DNA of 64,000 nt from Cheilinus undulatus (Eukaryota; Chordata; Actinopteri; Labriformes; Labridae), in NCBI RefSeq assembly GCF_018320785.1, contig NC_054882.1, positions 29,330,719 through 29,394,718 on the forward strand, written 5' to 3'. Below are positions 25,001 through 35,890 of this stretch, one piece after another. The notes below the pieces were generated by a model. It made no database searches. It was not told the origin of the DNA and saw only the letters and a list, made by a program, of their open reading frames with translations. The translations under genes were made by a program, and so were the position numbers. The first letter of the stretch is position 1, and each line of letters begins with the position of its first letter.

Positions 25001-27959
25001 AGATTGAGATAGTGGGATCTTTGCTTGTGCTCAGAGTTAATTCCTGGTTTGTAACAAGCATTTATGCCCTCCCTGTCCATACCAGCCTCTTCTTGTTTAG
25101 ATCTGCCCCAGAAACCTCAGTGACCTGTCCCTGCAGGTTAAGACACGCCGTTGTCTGCCTGTGCTTGCTCCTTAGTCTATTTTTACATTGATCCTTATTG
25201 TTCACCTAAGTAAACCTGCCCTCACTTGCCTTCAGCAGCCTTTACCTGTAACTGCCTGCCCTAAACGTGCAATACTCCAGCTACTCTGGTCCATACTACA
25301 CTTCACGTGCAGGTGTCCTCCAGCACCAGTTAACTAACGTGTTTCAGCTTGTTCATTACCCCTTTATGCTGCCAAAACATCTCTACAGTCCCCAGACACA
25401 ACTCCACCTGTGCATGTGTGCTTGTGTTTGTGCGTTTACATGGCTGGCTAGTTGCCTGCGTAATAGGATCAGCAGGGACTTTGCTATCTTCACACGCACA
25501 AGCGTAACGTGTGTGAGGAAGTTGGGAAGAGAGCCACAGAGACTTGCCAGGAGATTCAGGCAACTGCCTTGTGTTTTTTTGCTGAAAAGTTATACCAGTC
25601 TCTTAAACTCCCTGTCACCAAGACAACGCAGTTAAAAACAGTTCTCCATCTCTTAATTGGAGCATACTGAAGAGCCTGTTACAGTTGAGTCATGCTACAA
25701 TTAACTCTTCTACAATGTTCCTGTTTGAACATACAACTCCAGTGGGTTATTTCAAATTCCTTGTGAATGAATCTTGTCTGAAGATAAAATGATCTTTCTA
25801 TGAGATAGCGTGAATATATCAAAAACCGAGATTTAACAGTGTTTTTATGTGACAGTTCAGGGGTTATAGTTTGACAGCATAGTCACACAATGAATTAAAA
25901 AAAATTAACCCCCAATAGCAATAACACTTATAACTGTTTCTTTACTTCTATGAAACTTTTTTTTCGAAGAGGAAGGAGCAGGAATAACAAAAAACATGAA
26001 GAAGAAAAGTTTCAGTGGCAAGAGCAACACAGGTATGAGACCCACTGGGTTCACATCATTCTCCTCAACTTCTTCATGCTTTAAAAGGCCTCTAAACATG
26101 AAAGCTGTGAGGGTGAAGGATTTACCAATGCTAATACAAGTTAAAGGCTGAGTGCTGCTTTTTATAAGCAAGGTCACCCATAAAGAGGGGTAAAGGGGAG
26201 AGCTTTCTGGGGCCCAGCCAAATTGGGGGCCCATGGAGGTCAGGAAAATTGTCGTCTATTGAAAGCTAGGCTGTAATAACTGTACTTTATTTTTTACCTG
26301 AATATTAGCCGAAAGCAACCATTTTTAGAAATGTATTTAAGTTGTAGTAGACAGCCTTAAAACTTTCCTCTTTTCTTTAAACACAATTAAAATGGTTTTA
26401 AGTGGCAAAAAAGGGCGGTAAAGGTGTTGAGATAGGACTGATTAAAAAGTGCAAAAATGGGTTAAATGAGGCAAAAATGGGCTGTAAAGTTGGTGAATTA
26501 GGATTTTAAAAATGGCAAAAGTGGGTTAACAGAGGCAAAAAAGATGTCAGACTGGCACAAATTGGATGAAAGGAATAAAAAAAAGCCAGAAAAAGTGCTT
26601 AAAAGGTGGCAAAATAGTGGCAAAATTTGGTTAACAGAGGCAACGTTCAACGAATAGTTGCAAAAATGGGTTAAAATTGGCAAAAAATCAGTGGAAAAAG
26701 TTGTGAAAAGGAGTTACAGGCCACACAAATGGATTTAAAGTGGCAAAAATATGTAGAAAAGGTGATGAGAAATGATAGCTAAGTGGCCAAAATAGGTTAA
26801 TAGTGCCAGAATGTGTTTGAAGTGGCAAAAGATATACAGTGTTTTTGAGCTTTTTACCATTTTTTCAAAGTGGAGGAAAATACAGGGATGAGAGTCGAGG
26901 GGAGAGACATGCAGAAAAGAAGACACAGGCTGAGCCTGAATCTTGGCCCCCTGGTCACATAGGGTGTAACCTAAACACTTGGCCATCTGCGCCCCATAAG
27001 TTTGTATTTAAGTGCTCTGCTCAGGATCCATTACAGCATCGCATCCTGTGTTTATATAAACTAATCCTCAGTCACTTTTTGATGTACACGAGTCATTTCT
27101 TTGCACAAGCTGTACCAAGTTACACGAGTTCTAAGAAACACTAGATGGAACAAACAGTAGGCTTGACTACTGTTGGTTAAAATCAGTAAATGAAGGAAAA
27201 TTAGATGTACAAATCCAGGACTTTGTTGCTTTTTTCCTGATTAGCCAAACCCATACCAAACCGTGACCCTAAAAACGTAATGAACCAAACCTTGACCCCT
27301 GTGAACCGTTACACCCCTATTAAATACACAGATATCACATTGTTAAAGGAGAATTTTGTTCTCGAATGTAGCCCATATTCACTGTCATACAGAAACTACT
27401 CCACATGCTTGTTGAGAAGTGTTCTTCAAAAGTTCTTGAGCAGATATGATAGCCGCTATCTTCACTCCCTCTCTCTACATCTGCAATGGCAATCAGCTGA
27501 CTGCGGTAGAGAGTCTGGAGAAGATTTCATTTAAGTATCATTTACTGCACCCTGAAGTTCTTTTCATGAATACCATCAGCTTGACTTTTTCTTTTTTTAC
27601 TGCTCATTTTGTATTCTGCATAGTTTCACAAGATTGAATTCTTACTTCTGCAATATAAAGGCATACAGAGAAGACAGACTGCTGAAGAAAGTAGATTGGT
27701 TTTGTTATGTGGAATGTTTACATGCAGAAAGAGGCAGAAAGTAAATTTGAACACAGAGTGGAGGTTTTGATTTATTATGCTGAAAATACAGCAGCTGATA
27801 CATCTCTTTGTCAGCAGCAGCTGTAACTGAAATGTTTCTCTCTGTCTCTGTGTTCTAGAGGAAACCACGGCGGTCATTTCACTGTTCCAATACTGGATCA
27901 CAGACATTCTTCCCATGCAGGCTGACAGGAAGACAGAACTTTCTACAATGCACTCATGA
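12886..27959 (+). CDS. erich1: ERICH1, glutamate-rich protein 1 (six coding exons)
   Basis: Exons read by eye: 12886-12904, 14885-15019, 15175-15321, 20526-20900, 22850-23044 and 27859-27959 (972 nt, 323 residues plus TGA). Every junction is GT-AG and every intron is phase 1. The start is the ATG in MAHRKE, directly before a GTGAGT donor; it resembles the MAAHRK start of mammalian ERICH1. Landmarks: VLQKLYP at 12-18; RRLYTVLPPP at 65-74; an acidic stretch at 106-119 followed by a basic run at 121-129; a second basic cluster NKKRKLKKKR at 165-174, which looks like a nuclear or nucleolar signal; a conserved C-terminal part including FFRTTMNIY, a helical block encoded by exon 5, and FQYWITDILP near the end. 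This order matches vertebrate ERICH1. The human protein has an added glutamate-rich repeat block that is absent here. The molecular function of ERICH1 is not established. Gene identity is strong; exact ends lack transcript support. Confidence 0.9.
13380..14510. repeat. Two MITE-like fragments in ERICH1 intron 1
   Basis: About 13385-13545 and 14390-14510 are both built of the words TACTTTTACTTGAGTA, TTTTACTTCTACTT and AGTTACTCAAGT. This vocabulary is typical of an abundant fish miniature element with internally repetitive ends. The 850 bases between may be its interior or unrelated intron. No coding content was seen. Confidence 0.45.
15322..20525. other. ERICH1 intron 3, with dispersed repeat pieces
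   Basis: The 5.2-kb intron lies between exon 3 and the acidic exon 4. At about 17280-17600 there is a repeat-like block with a palindromic CTGATCCTCCTCTTGATCAG and an ending TATGTCCCCTTTAAAG; such endings occur in abundant fish elements. A similar unidentified block lies at about 16250-16990. The rest shows no gene. Confidence 0.35.
20901..22849. other. ERICH1 intron 4
   Basis: AT-rich intron. It holds a CA/C-rich microsatellite (listed separately), and at about 22190-22300 a block resembling 46125-46215 (shared AGAGAAATTCTTAAT and ATATTTCC words). No additional exon was seen; joining exons 4 and 5 directly keeps the frame and the expected protein order. Confidence 0.4.
22378..22445. repeat. 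Compound (CA)n/poly-C microsatellite
   Basis: CA runs separated by three C tracts, in ERICH1 intron 4, about 400 bases before exon 5. A strand-biased pattern of this kind can adopt non-B structures and vary in length. Confidence 0.93.
23097..23665. mobile_element. hAT-like dispersed element in ERICH1 intron 5, with nested LINE piece
   Basis: The block opens with GGGGCTGCACAGACTAGTCGACTT and related words, and closes with GACTAGTCAAAG, then TCGACTTTAAACAC and CCCCTA. GACTAGTC-type ends near a C/G-rich terminus are typical of a fish hAT-like repeat. A clear target duplication was not assigned. The middle is taken up by a reverse transcriptase fragment. Confidence 0.45.
23234..23455 (+). pseudogene. 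LINE reverse transcriptase fragment
   Basis: One frame reads VFDTVDHNLLINVLHHIG, the A-F-D-T-V-D-H catalytic-block neighbourhood of non-LTR reverse transcriptases. Another frame further right reads RSVLGPVLFWYVIY, equivalent to the QGSVLGPLLF motif. Stops and frameshifts lie between them, so this is dead. About 75 codons of a full-length enzyme remain. Confidence 0.7.
23665..23795. repeat. Dispersed repeat, AAGTCTTAAAT type
   Basis: Repeated words (AAAGTCTTAAATT, AAGGCCTTACAAAGTCTTA, GGTCTTAAATTTTAG) look like the end of an abundant fish element. It abuts the hAT-like block. No ends were assigned. Confidence 0.35.
24745..24850. repeat. Dispersed repeat, TCAGTGGTTCTTAACTT type
   Basis: CAGTGGTTCTTAACTTGTGG begins a block in ERICH1 intron 5. 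This opening recurs at the ends of hAT-like miniature elements in vertebrates (compare the inverted end of the small element at 32115-32342). The right end was not found. Confidence 0.4.
26380..26850. repeat. Degenerate tandem array, TGGCAAAAATGGGTTAA type
   Basis: About 20 imperfect repetitions of a unit built from GTGGCAAAAATGG and GGTTAAA-type words, in ERICH1 intron 5. The unit length drifts (roughly 17-40 bases), so it is an old minisatellite or a simple-sequence expansion. The strand is strongly purine-biased. Confidence 0.65.
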
Positions 27960-28094
27960 GGTTTTCACTCACGCAGGAACAGAGACTGATGGGAGTATTC
28001 CCATGTTGAAATGATTTATTCATTACTGCAAAAATCTGAAACTTTTTTTTCACTGGCCTGTGTTCAGTCTATTTTATACCTTATTTTGTTAAGG

Positions 28095-28100
28095 AATAAA
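28095..28100 (+). terminator. Polyadenylation signal for ERICH1
   Basis: A perfect AATAAA lies 136 bases after the ERICH1 stop codon. It is the first such hexamer in the 3' flank and gives a short 3' UTR of about 150-160 bases. No closer canonical signal was seen. Confidence 0.6.
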
Positions 28101-29520
28101 ACAAAGCCAGTCAATCCTGAGCTTGGTAAATCCTTCCACCCAGCATGAATCAGCTTGAAGTTGTGATTCCCAAGCAAGCAGTTATTTACCTTCTCTTTTA
28201 GTTGAGTTTAATAACGTTTAAATAAATCCATCCTCTAGCTGGTTCTAAAAACAAATCCCCTCCCACACATCTAACCCCCTAATTGCTAGAGAGGCTCTCC
28301 TGGAGCTCCTGTATGATTTGCTGATGATCTAACCTGTTTATAGTCCCTCAGTTATTCACAATACACTCAACATATCAGTTTCCAAGTTTGTAACTCTGAG
28401 CACCTTTCAACCGACCTAAGAGATATAAGCATTTATTACATGATCCCCACAACCATTCGTTCCTCTTACCTAACTGTGAGCTCAACAGAGAATGTTTTCA
28501 ACAGACGAAGGAAACCAGAACCACCCAGGAGTCCTAACCTTTGGTGATCAAAAACCTATCTACAGCTCAGATAATCTAGTCTTATACATCTGACCCTAAG
28601 CTCAATGCCAGGGGACGAGAATTAACTCAGTTGGACATTGATTTTGTTGTGAACTGAGAGAGGACTGTCTGCCACAGACCCACCCTGGAGAATCTGGGCT
28701 TTCCAGAACTGGAATGCACTGAGAGGCACCAGCACGTTGAACTGTAAGCTGTAACACACGGCTTTGAGGTGTGAAGGGTTTTACAGTGGTGGGAACTAGC
28801 AGACTAGCCTCCTGTGGCTTTTGTTCATGGCTGAATGCATCAAATTTCTGATTAAACCCAATGGGCCTGTAAGTATCCAGTCAATGCATTCATACATTTT
28901 CTTAAACCCAACAATATTATCAAGAGGGATGATGAGGGCAACAAGAGCACTGTTGGACAGTAACACTGAAACATCTTAACTGCTAAATGAACGTCTGTAA
29001 TTCTGGTAAAGCTCTCCCCTGTGCCAAAAGCCTGAATCATAATGTTTTAAGGATTTCAGTTATATTTTCTGTCAGTCAGAAGGAGGAAAAAAAATATTTC
29101 ACCTATCTAGCGAAGTAGAATGTCTCTCTGACTATTCATCTGACTGAATAATACTTCCTCCAGACATATTTCAAACAGATCAGCTGTCAAAAAAATTCTG
29201 AAATGTTTACTGTTTTGTCAGTAGCCTGGTTAAGTGCTAACACTATACTCAGAAATTTCCTGTAAGAAGTCAACTGTACCCTCAAAAGAAAAGTTAACTT
29301 GTGTTATGCAAATCCTTTTAGTGGGAAGCTGCAAACAGCAGGAATGTTTAGTTATCATAAGCAATAATATGCCATTGCAGCTCCTCATTAGAAAATAATG
29401 TCATAAAAAAGTAAATAACGAATTCCTGAATCCAAGTTTTTTTTAAAACAGCGTTTCCAAACATCCTAGTTTAATTTTGGATGCTTACTTTGTTTTACTT
29501 TGCACGCAGAAATAAAATTA
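28101..29520. other. Intergenic stretch, no gene recognised
   Basis: Downstream of ERICH1. AT-rich with short open frames only; no repeat ends or domain words recognised. Confidence 0.4.
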
Positions 29521-29544
29521 TTTCACAATAAAACAAAACCTTTT

Positions 29545-30600
29545 CCAGAGTCAAAATTATTAGCCACCTTTAGAACTGACCTGTTTGTTGAGCCATAGCA
29601 CAAGCCACTGTTTTGCAATGATTTGCTTTAAGTTTGTAATGCTTAAAGCTTGTAAGTTCAAGCTTAAACTGAGGGTTATCTTCCAGTTTACACACAGTAT
29701 AAAAACTTCAGTAAGGATTTGCGCTGTCACTGAGAAAGAATTATGGCAAAAACAAAAGAGATCAGTTTAGACTTGAAAAAAGAATTTTTGATGCTCACAA
29801 AGCAGGAGAAGGATGTACAAAATTATCACTGTACCTCCACATTTCAAGAACTGGATTGAGAAGAATCATCAAGAAATTCAATGGGAACCACACAGTGCGG
29901 AGAACAGTAGGAAGAGAAAGATTTTAAAGACTCTGAAAAGAAAACTAGTGAGAGATGTGTCTAAAGACTCCAGAGCAACTGCAGTCTCAAAGGAGACAGT
30001 CACTAGAGTTTTGCACAGGACTGGACTGAGAGGTTGCATATCAAGAAAATCTCCACTTCTGCAGAAGAGACACCTTCAGGCCAGACTGAAGTGCGCTCAG
30101 GACAACCTGGAGAAAGATTATGAATACTGGAAGCATGTCCTTGGGTCAGATGAGACCAAACTAGAGCTTTTTGGCTTATGTTAGGTGAAAGAAGGGAGCG
30201 GCATTAAACCCAAAGAACACCGTTCCTGTGGAAAACACTTGTGAGAGTTCTATGCTGTGGGGATGCTTCCATGAGTCTGAAACTGGCAATCTTGTGAAGG
30301 TGGAAGGAATCATAGAGAAACAAGGATATGTGAAGATTTGAAAGAAAACCTCAAGCAGTCAGCATCAAAACTGGGTCTGTGTCATCTCTTCGTCTTCAGT
30401 GACCTCAGACATCACTCCTAGTGAAGAACTACCTCCAGAGGACAAAAGTGAATGTCGTGACTGGCCTGCACAATGCCCTGACTTGAATCCCATTGAAAAT
30501 CTGTGGGGTTAACTGAAGGCCAAGGGACCATCGAATCTGGAGGAGCTCTGTGTGCAAAGTAGAATTATGTCAGCATTTAAAACTAGAAAAGCACTCAGAG
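29545..30600 (+). pseudogene. Tc1-like transposase relic, truncated
   Basis: AAAATTATTAGCCACCTTT at about 29555 looks like a terminal repeat of a Tc1-like element. Frame-shifted pieces follow: MAKTKEISLDLK at 29743, SKETVTRVLHRTGLRGC, LQARLKCAQDNLEKDYEYW, GSDETKLELFG, then CPDLNPIENLWG near 30480. Many stops and frameshifts, with part of the core lost between about 30240 and 30440. The right terminal repeat is missing: the copy ends where a different repeat starts at about 30597. Confidence 0.75.
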
Positions 30601-31212
30601 AGCGCAGACCTCCGCCATCAGCCATATCTCCCAAGAGTGACGAATCCTTTAAAAACATTCCTGGATTCAGACCGTGATCCGGATGACTCCCAAAATCTGA
30701 TTTGCCGATTACTCCTTCCCCAGTGGGGTGGAGACGGGGTGAGGCAAAGCACTGGCTTTGCTTCGTGTGGACTGTCATGGCAGAAACAGCCATGGTCTCA
30801 CCGGACAACTGGAGGTCGTGGCAGAGGGTGAATATTCCTCTGTTCCTCCCAGCATTGTGAGTATTCTCGCTACAATTCGCTGTCTTTCTCTCTGTTATGC
30901 TCCGACTCGTCTCTTTGACCAGGTGTGTGTCTTGCAAAGACTATACAAGTGGTAACAGTATAAAGTGGTGACAGCGCAGACCTCTGCCATTAGCCCTATC
31001 TCCCAACAGTACAGAATCCTTTAAAAAATTTCTGGATCCAGACAGTGATCCGGATCACTCCCAAAATCTAATCGGTTCTTCCTTATGCCATTTCTGACAT
31101 TCCCTGAAAATTTCATGAAAATCCGTCCATGACTTTTTGAGTTATGTTGCTAACAAACTAACAAACGAATAAACCCACCCGATCACATAACCTCCTTGGC
31201 GGAGGCAATAAA
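30597..31212. repeat. Dispersed repeat in two adjacent copies
   Basis: GCAGACCTC(C/T)GCCAT(C/T)AGCC begins a block at about 30602 and again at about 30976. Both copies share about 110 bases, including ATCCTTTAAAAA and GATCCGGAT(G/C)ACTCCCAAAATCT. Only the second copy continues to AACCTCCTTGGCGGAGGCAA, an ending found in a common animal repeat family. The DNA between (30710-30970) is unique to copy 1 or is an insertion. Confidence 0.6.
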
Positions 31213-32106
31213 ACTAGGATGTTTGGAAAATCTGTGTTAAAAATTCCCTGCTCTTTTTAAGGTATTTGTAAACATGTCACTGAAATCAACTGTATGATAG
31301 TACTATGAAAAGCTAATATTTGGTTAACAATGTTCAACACATCTTCTGTTGTTTTGTCACTCAGGAAATAGGTGCAAAAAAGGCAACACAGATCGTCAAA
31401 AACAAAATTATCATGAATTACATGAAACTGTACGTGTCCCAGCTTTCTGTGTCATCATGACAATATTTAGTTTTTTGTCTGCTGAACTGGAAATGTCCCC
31501 AGTTTTCCCTTGAGGAATCTGGGCCCCTTATCTTAAGTACTTCTTTTCCACAGGAGCCAACAAGAGGTCTGCATTAGAGTATTTTATGGAAAATCTCCAC
31601 CTTAAATGAAAAAGGTATAATATGCCCAGTATTCCAAAAACACCTGGATGTCAGAAGCTAAAATGGTAGACATCAATACTGTCAATTTATTGCAACAGTT
31701 TTTGAGTTATTAGCATTAGCATAAACTTGATAACAGTCACAGTGCTTTGATGTGAAACATACACTGCAGAATTGATCCTCTCCAGGTTGTTATGAAGCAG
31801 TTACACATCTTGAAGGTAAACGTTTCTCTCTGTGACAGTAATTAAATAAATGACAAATTAATCATTTATGAGCTTTTTTCCAAACAATAAATGGATTCTA
31901 CAATGTAGTAGCGTTAGCCGTTAGCTGGGCTATTTTTTACTTCCGTTTTCCAGAACTGGAAACTAGTTATTTTAGGCCCGACAAATGGCAAAATAACAAC
32001 CTATACTGACAGTTGAACTACTGTCGAACACAGCATGCAGCACTGCTTTCAACAATATACCCTGTTTGACAGTGGCATGTATAGGGCAGTTTTAAATATA
32101 GCATTA
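31213..32106. other. Intergenic stretch, no gene recognised
   Basis: AT-rich DNA with no recognised domains. At about 31590-31640 a GGTATAATATGCCCAGTATT phrase resembles ends of abundant fish miniature elements, without a partner end. Confidence 0.35.
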
Positions 32107-32114
32107 GTCTAGGT

Positions 32115-32342
32115 CAGTTGTTTTCAAACTTTTTTCCCAAGGCATACCTTACATCACACCATGTCCCAAGGTACAACAAATTCCTGTCCAAACAAAATAG
32201 CCTCTTCAGCTAATGTTACAGTATTTTTAGGAGTTGTTATGCTGTATTAAAAAACGTCTGCAGTTGTACAGATTCCCACAACACACCTTGACTTTGCTCA
32301 AGGTACACCAGTGTTATAAAGCACGCCATTTAGGAACCACTG
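32115..32342. mobile_element. Small hAT-like MITE with target-site duplication
   Basis: The 228-bp element starts CAGTTGTTTTCAAAC and ends with the inverted GGAACCACTG. Flanks GTCTAGGT (32107-32114) and ATCTAGTT (32343-32350) match at 6 of 8 bases. Inner words AAGGCATACCTTA and TCAAGGTACACC are also imperfectly inverted. No coding capacity; it would have depended on a hAT transposase. Confidence 0.6.
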
Positions 32343-32350
32343 ATCTAGTT

Positions 32351-33440
32351 AACCTTAAGATTTTCTTAACCTTCTTAGCTAGCAAAAGCCACAAGTGAGT
32401 TTTTGTCCTCATTTCTCTAATAGGATTGCTATTGCACAGAAAAACCAAGAAACCAACGCAAGTTTCAGAGGCATTATTACTTTGTTACATTAATGCTCCT
32501 ACTATCAGAGATGAAAGGAAGGTCATTGGTCATTAAATTCATCTCTCCCAGTGAGAGAGCTGTTATCCACACAGCTGCCTCATTATAACCCTAACCCTGA
32601 GTTGAGGACCCCGAGGCCTAAAAAGATATTAAAGTTTAAAAATGCTGACATGGCAGGAGGGGCTTTTCTCACCATCAAGTGAAAAACATTCAAATGAAGC
32701 CACTTTAGTGGCCGATTTCCAATAACTCTAGCCTTCTGGATGAAGCTATCAAAGAAATCGCTGAGGTCTGAATGAGTTAGAATTATTGCCAATGTACTGT
32801 ACCCTCCTAGCCTACGTTTACGTCCCCTTTAGTATTTTGGATTTTGTCCTTGTGAAATTAATCAACAAAAACAGGAAAGCATGGTCAAAAAGCATTTTTA
32901 TGAATGTCAAATGTCTTCAACAGATCAAAGATTCAGGAAGAGAAGTTAAAATTTGCAAAAACGTGACAGGCCACTGCAGCAATCCAAAAGCCTTGCCATT
33001 TACACCACTGCAGCTGAGGGCCACAGTGTACTGTTTCCATGAAAATGTCTCAATACATCACAAGTGTTCAGTCTGAGCCGGGCTTAAAACATTGAAGATG
33101 AAAGTACGCACACCACACCTGCCCCCTCCTCTTACTCATCTTAAACATTTTCATGTGCTTTGATTGATAGTTTTAAACAGTATGATTACTGGGTATTATG
33201 GCCAATAATATTCACATTATTGATTAAAACAGTGGTTTAAAAATGATTTGACAAAAATATCTGATACATTTTCATATTATTTGCAGGGGGGCCCTTAGTT
33301 TTAATAACTGGTTGGGGATCCATGTTCTCATACTGTTATTGCCAATAAAAAATATTTTTTCTGTACTACCTCTCAGTTGCTACTTAGAAATCAGAACTTT
33401 AAATGAAGCACTTTTTACTTACACTTAAGTAGATTTACAC
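32351..33440. other. Intergenic stretch, no gene recognised
   Basis: AT-rich; no domain words, repeats with clear ends, or splice-supported frames. Confidence 0.35.
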
Positions 33441-33444
33441 CACA

Positions 33445-34400
33445 TTATTATGCAAATGATATTTTTCTCTGATTTTCCTAAATATTAACGCAAATGACAG
33501 AATATTTTTCAAGTCATCAGCCATTAGAGCATAATTCAAATGTTTTTGAACAAACTTCATAATGACAAAAAATATTTTTAAAAAAATAAAAACCTCAAAA
33601 TGCACTGTTCCACATTATTAAGCACAACAGCTTTTTAAAACATTTTATAGGTTGTAAAGAACTGAAAATGGTCATTTGTAGAAATTGCAGCATCAGGGGG
33701 TCATATTTACTGAAATCAAATCTATTTCAATCAAAAACATCTTAACAGGACAAGTTCCATGTTAACATAGGAGCCCTTCTTTGATATCACCTTCACTATT
33801 CTTGCATCCATTGAACTTATGAGTTTTTGGAGAGCTTCTGCTAGAATTTTTTTTGCAGGATGTCAGAATATCCTCCCAGAGCTGCTGTTTTGATGTGAAC
33901 TGCCTCCCACCCTCATAGATCTTTAGCTTGATGCTCCAAAGGTTCTCAGTAGGGTTGAGGTCAGGGGAGGATGGGGGCCACACCATGAGTTTCTCTCCTT
34001 TTATGCCCATAGCAGCCAATGACACAGAGGTATTCTTTGCAGCATGAGATGGAGCATTGTCATGCTTGAAGAAAATTTTGCTACAGAAGGCACGATTCTC
34101 TTTTTGTACCATGGAAGAAAGTGGTCAGTCAGAAACTCTATATACTTTGCCGAGGTCATTTTCACACCTTAAGGGACCCTAAAGGGGCCTATCAGCTCTC
34201 TCCTCATGATTCCGGCCCAAACATGACTCCGCCCCCTCCTTGTTGACATCTCGGCCTCATTGGGACATGGTGGCCATCCACCAACCATCCACTACTCCTC
34301 CATTTGGACCATCCAGGGTTCAGGATCAGTCAACAAGACTGTTTGAAAATGAGTCTTCATGTGGAGGCTGGGATTTCAAATGAGACCATGTTTGTATCTG
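33445..34400 (-). mobile_element. Tc1/mariner element of DD37E type, truncated
   Basis: The + strand left end has CCACATTATTATGCAAATG at about 33441 and CCACATTATTAAGCA at about 33610, which look like terminal and subterminal repeats. The transposase reads leftward on the minus strand. No matching right terminus was found; recognisable similarity fades near 34400, so the 5' half is lost. Confidence 0.65.
33762..34112 (-). pseudogene. DD37E-type transposase C-terminal part
   Basis: A 116-codon open minus-strand frame. It includes FKHDNAPSHAAKN, then MVWPPSSPDLNPTENLWS; 37 residues separate the Asp of HDN from the Glu of PTEN. This DD37E spacing differs from the DD34E of the other copies in the window and matches a lineage of Tc1-like elements described in fish (often called TRT). 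The frame continues to QLWEDILTSCKK, where the C-terminal helices should be. The N-terminal DNA-binding half and the first Asp are not recognisable upstream. Confidence 0.7.
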
Positions 34401-34689
34401 TAGTACCAGACACCTTCCCATAGGGGGCAGAAGTGTCTGACTACATAGCATTACAGCCACTTTGATATGTGTTCATTGATTTGAGTTCTTTTTGAGTTGG
34501 ATGTGGTGTAGGTAAAAATTCTTTATTTTGGCTTTTAGCTGACCTTCTTCTGTTTAATTTGATGTGTAATATGACTAGTTTTGTACAAAAATAGAGCGCA
34601 CAGAACAAGTTTATTTGGATCAAGGCGAGCAGGACCAAATTTGGTCCCACTAGGGCTTAAGGGATTAAGTCAAGGGAATATGGCACATA

Positions 34690-35510
34690 CGTATAACTAC
34701 ATGACTGTGTAAGAAGGAGACTAATGAGAGAGGACACTGAGACACCTATGGCTAATCTGAAGGAGTTACAAGCTTTAACAGTTGAGATGGGAGAAACTCT
34801 GCTGACAACAACTGTTGCCCGGGTTCTTTATCAGTCAAAGTGTTATAGAAAAGAGGCAAAGACAAAGCCACCGTTGAAGAAAACTCATTAAATCTGGACA
34901 GGAGCTAACCAGCGGGCATGTGGGAGACTTCATGGTCAAGTGAAATAAGATTCATTGGTCTGACAAAGCCAAAGTGGTGCTTTTTGGCCACCAGGAGAGA
35001 CACTTTGTTTGGTGGACAACAAATGCACAATCCCTACTATGAAGCACGGTGGACGCAACATCATGCTGTGGGGATGCTTCTCGGCAGCCGACCCTTGGAG
35101 GCTTGTGAAGGTAGAGGATAAAATGAATGTGACAAAATTTAGGAAAATCCTGGGGGAGTCAAAGCCCAGACCTCAATCCAGTAGAGAATTTATGGGTTGA
35201 CTTGAAAAGGGCTGTTCATGCCAATACTCGAGCAGCCTGATAGAGCTTGAGCAGTTTTGCAAAGACAAATGGAGTGAAATTGCAGTGTCCAGATGTGCAA
35301 GCCTGACTGAGACCTGTCCACACAGACTCAGTGCTGTAATTGCAGCCAGAGGTGGATCTACTAAATACTGACCAGAAGAAACTGAATATTTACACAGTCA
35401 CATATTTTACATTGCACATTTTTATCTAATTGACCTTACTTTGTTGAAATCTGTTTCCCCCCGCTGACATTAAAGAGGGTGTTTTCTTCCGTTTTTTTCT
35501 TCTTAAAAAA
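34690..35510 (+). pseudogene. Tc1-like transposase relic with internal deletion
   Basis: Pieces of a Tc1-like transposase in several frames: WETSWSSEIRFIGLTKPKW near 34920, TMKHGGRNIMLWGCFSA near 35037, ending with LSAVIAARGGSTKY near 35330-35370. The region with the second Asp (QDND) is deleted, and the copy jumps from ILGESK to KPRPQSS, near the SPDLNP position. It shares its 3' part with the element at 54737-55527. Confidence 0.7.
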
Positions 35511-35890
35511 AGCCATCATGAGAACCCAGGAAACACAAGAACCCAGCAACTAAAACTGAGAGCAGAGGACCAAAGATAGAAATTATGTAATATAAAAACA
35601 ATGAAGGGGGTAGAATGTATTGATACATGTAATTATCATCCTTTGACTATTGATTAAACAGAAAATAACTGATGCTTGAAACAGACAGAACTCTGCAAAC
35701 ATGTAGACAAGAAAAGTATGTTAGAATGTTATTGTTATCAGGGAATTGCTCCAGTTTATTTATTTAATGACTTTCCAGGAATCACTTGTTGTCACGCCTA
35801 AAACAAGCTTCCTTTTGTCTAAATCAGCTTCTTTGTCCCTGTGCACCTTCTCCTGTAATCCCCTTAGACAAACCACTTGCAGACTGCCTG

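Noticed and set aside
30509-30955. Open frames on both strands in the 30.5-31 kb repeat
   Set aside because: They follow the dispersed repeat copies, with no domain words and no conservation between the two copies.
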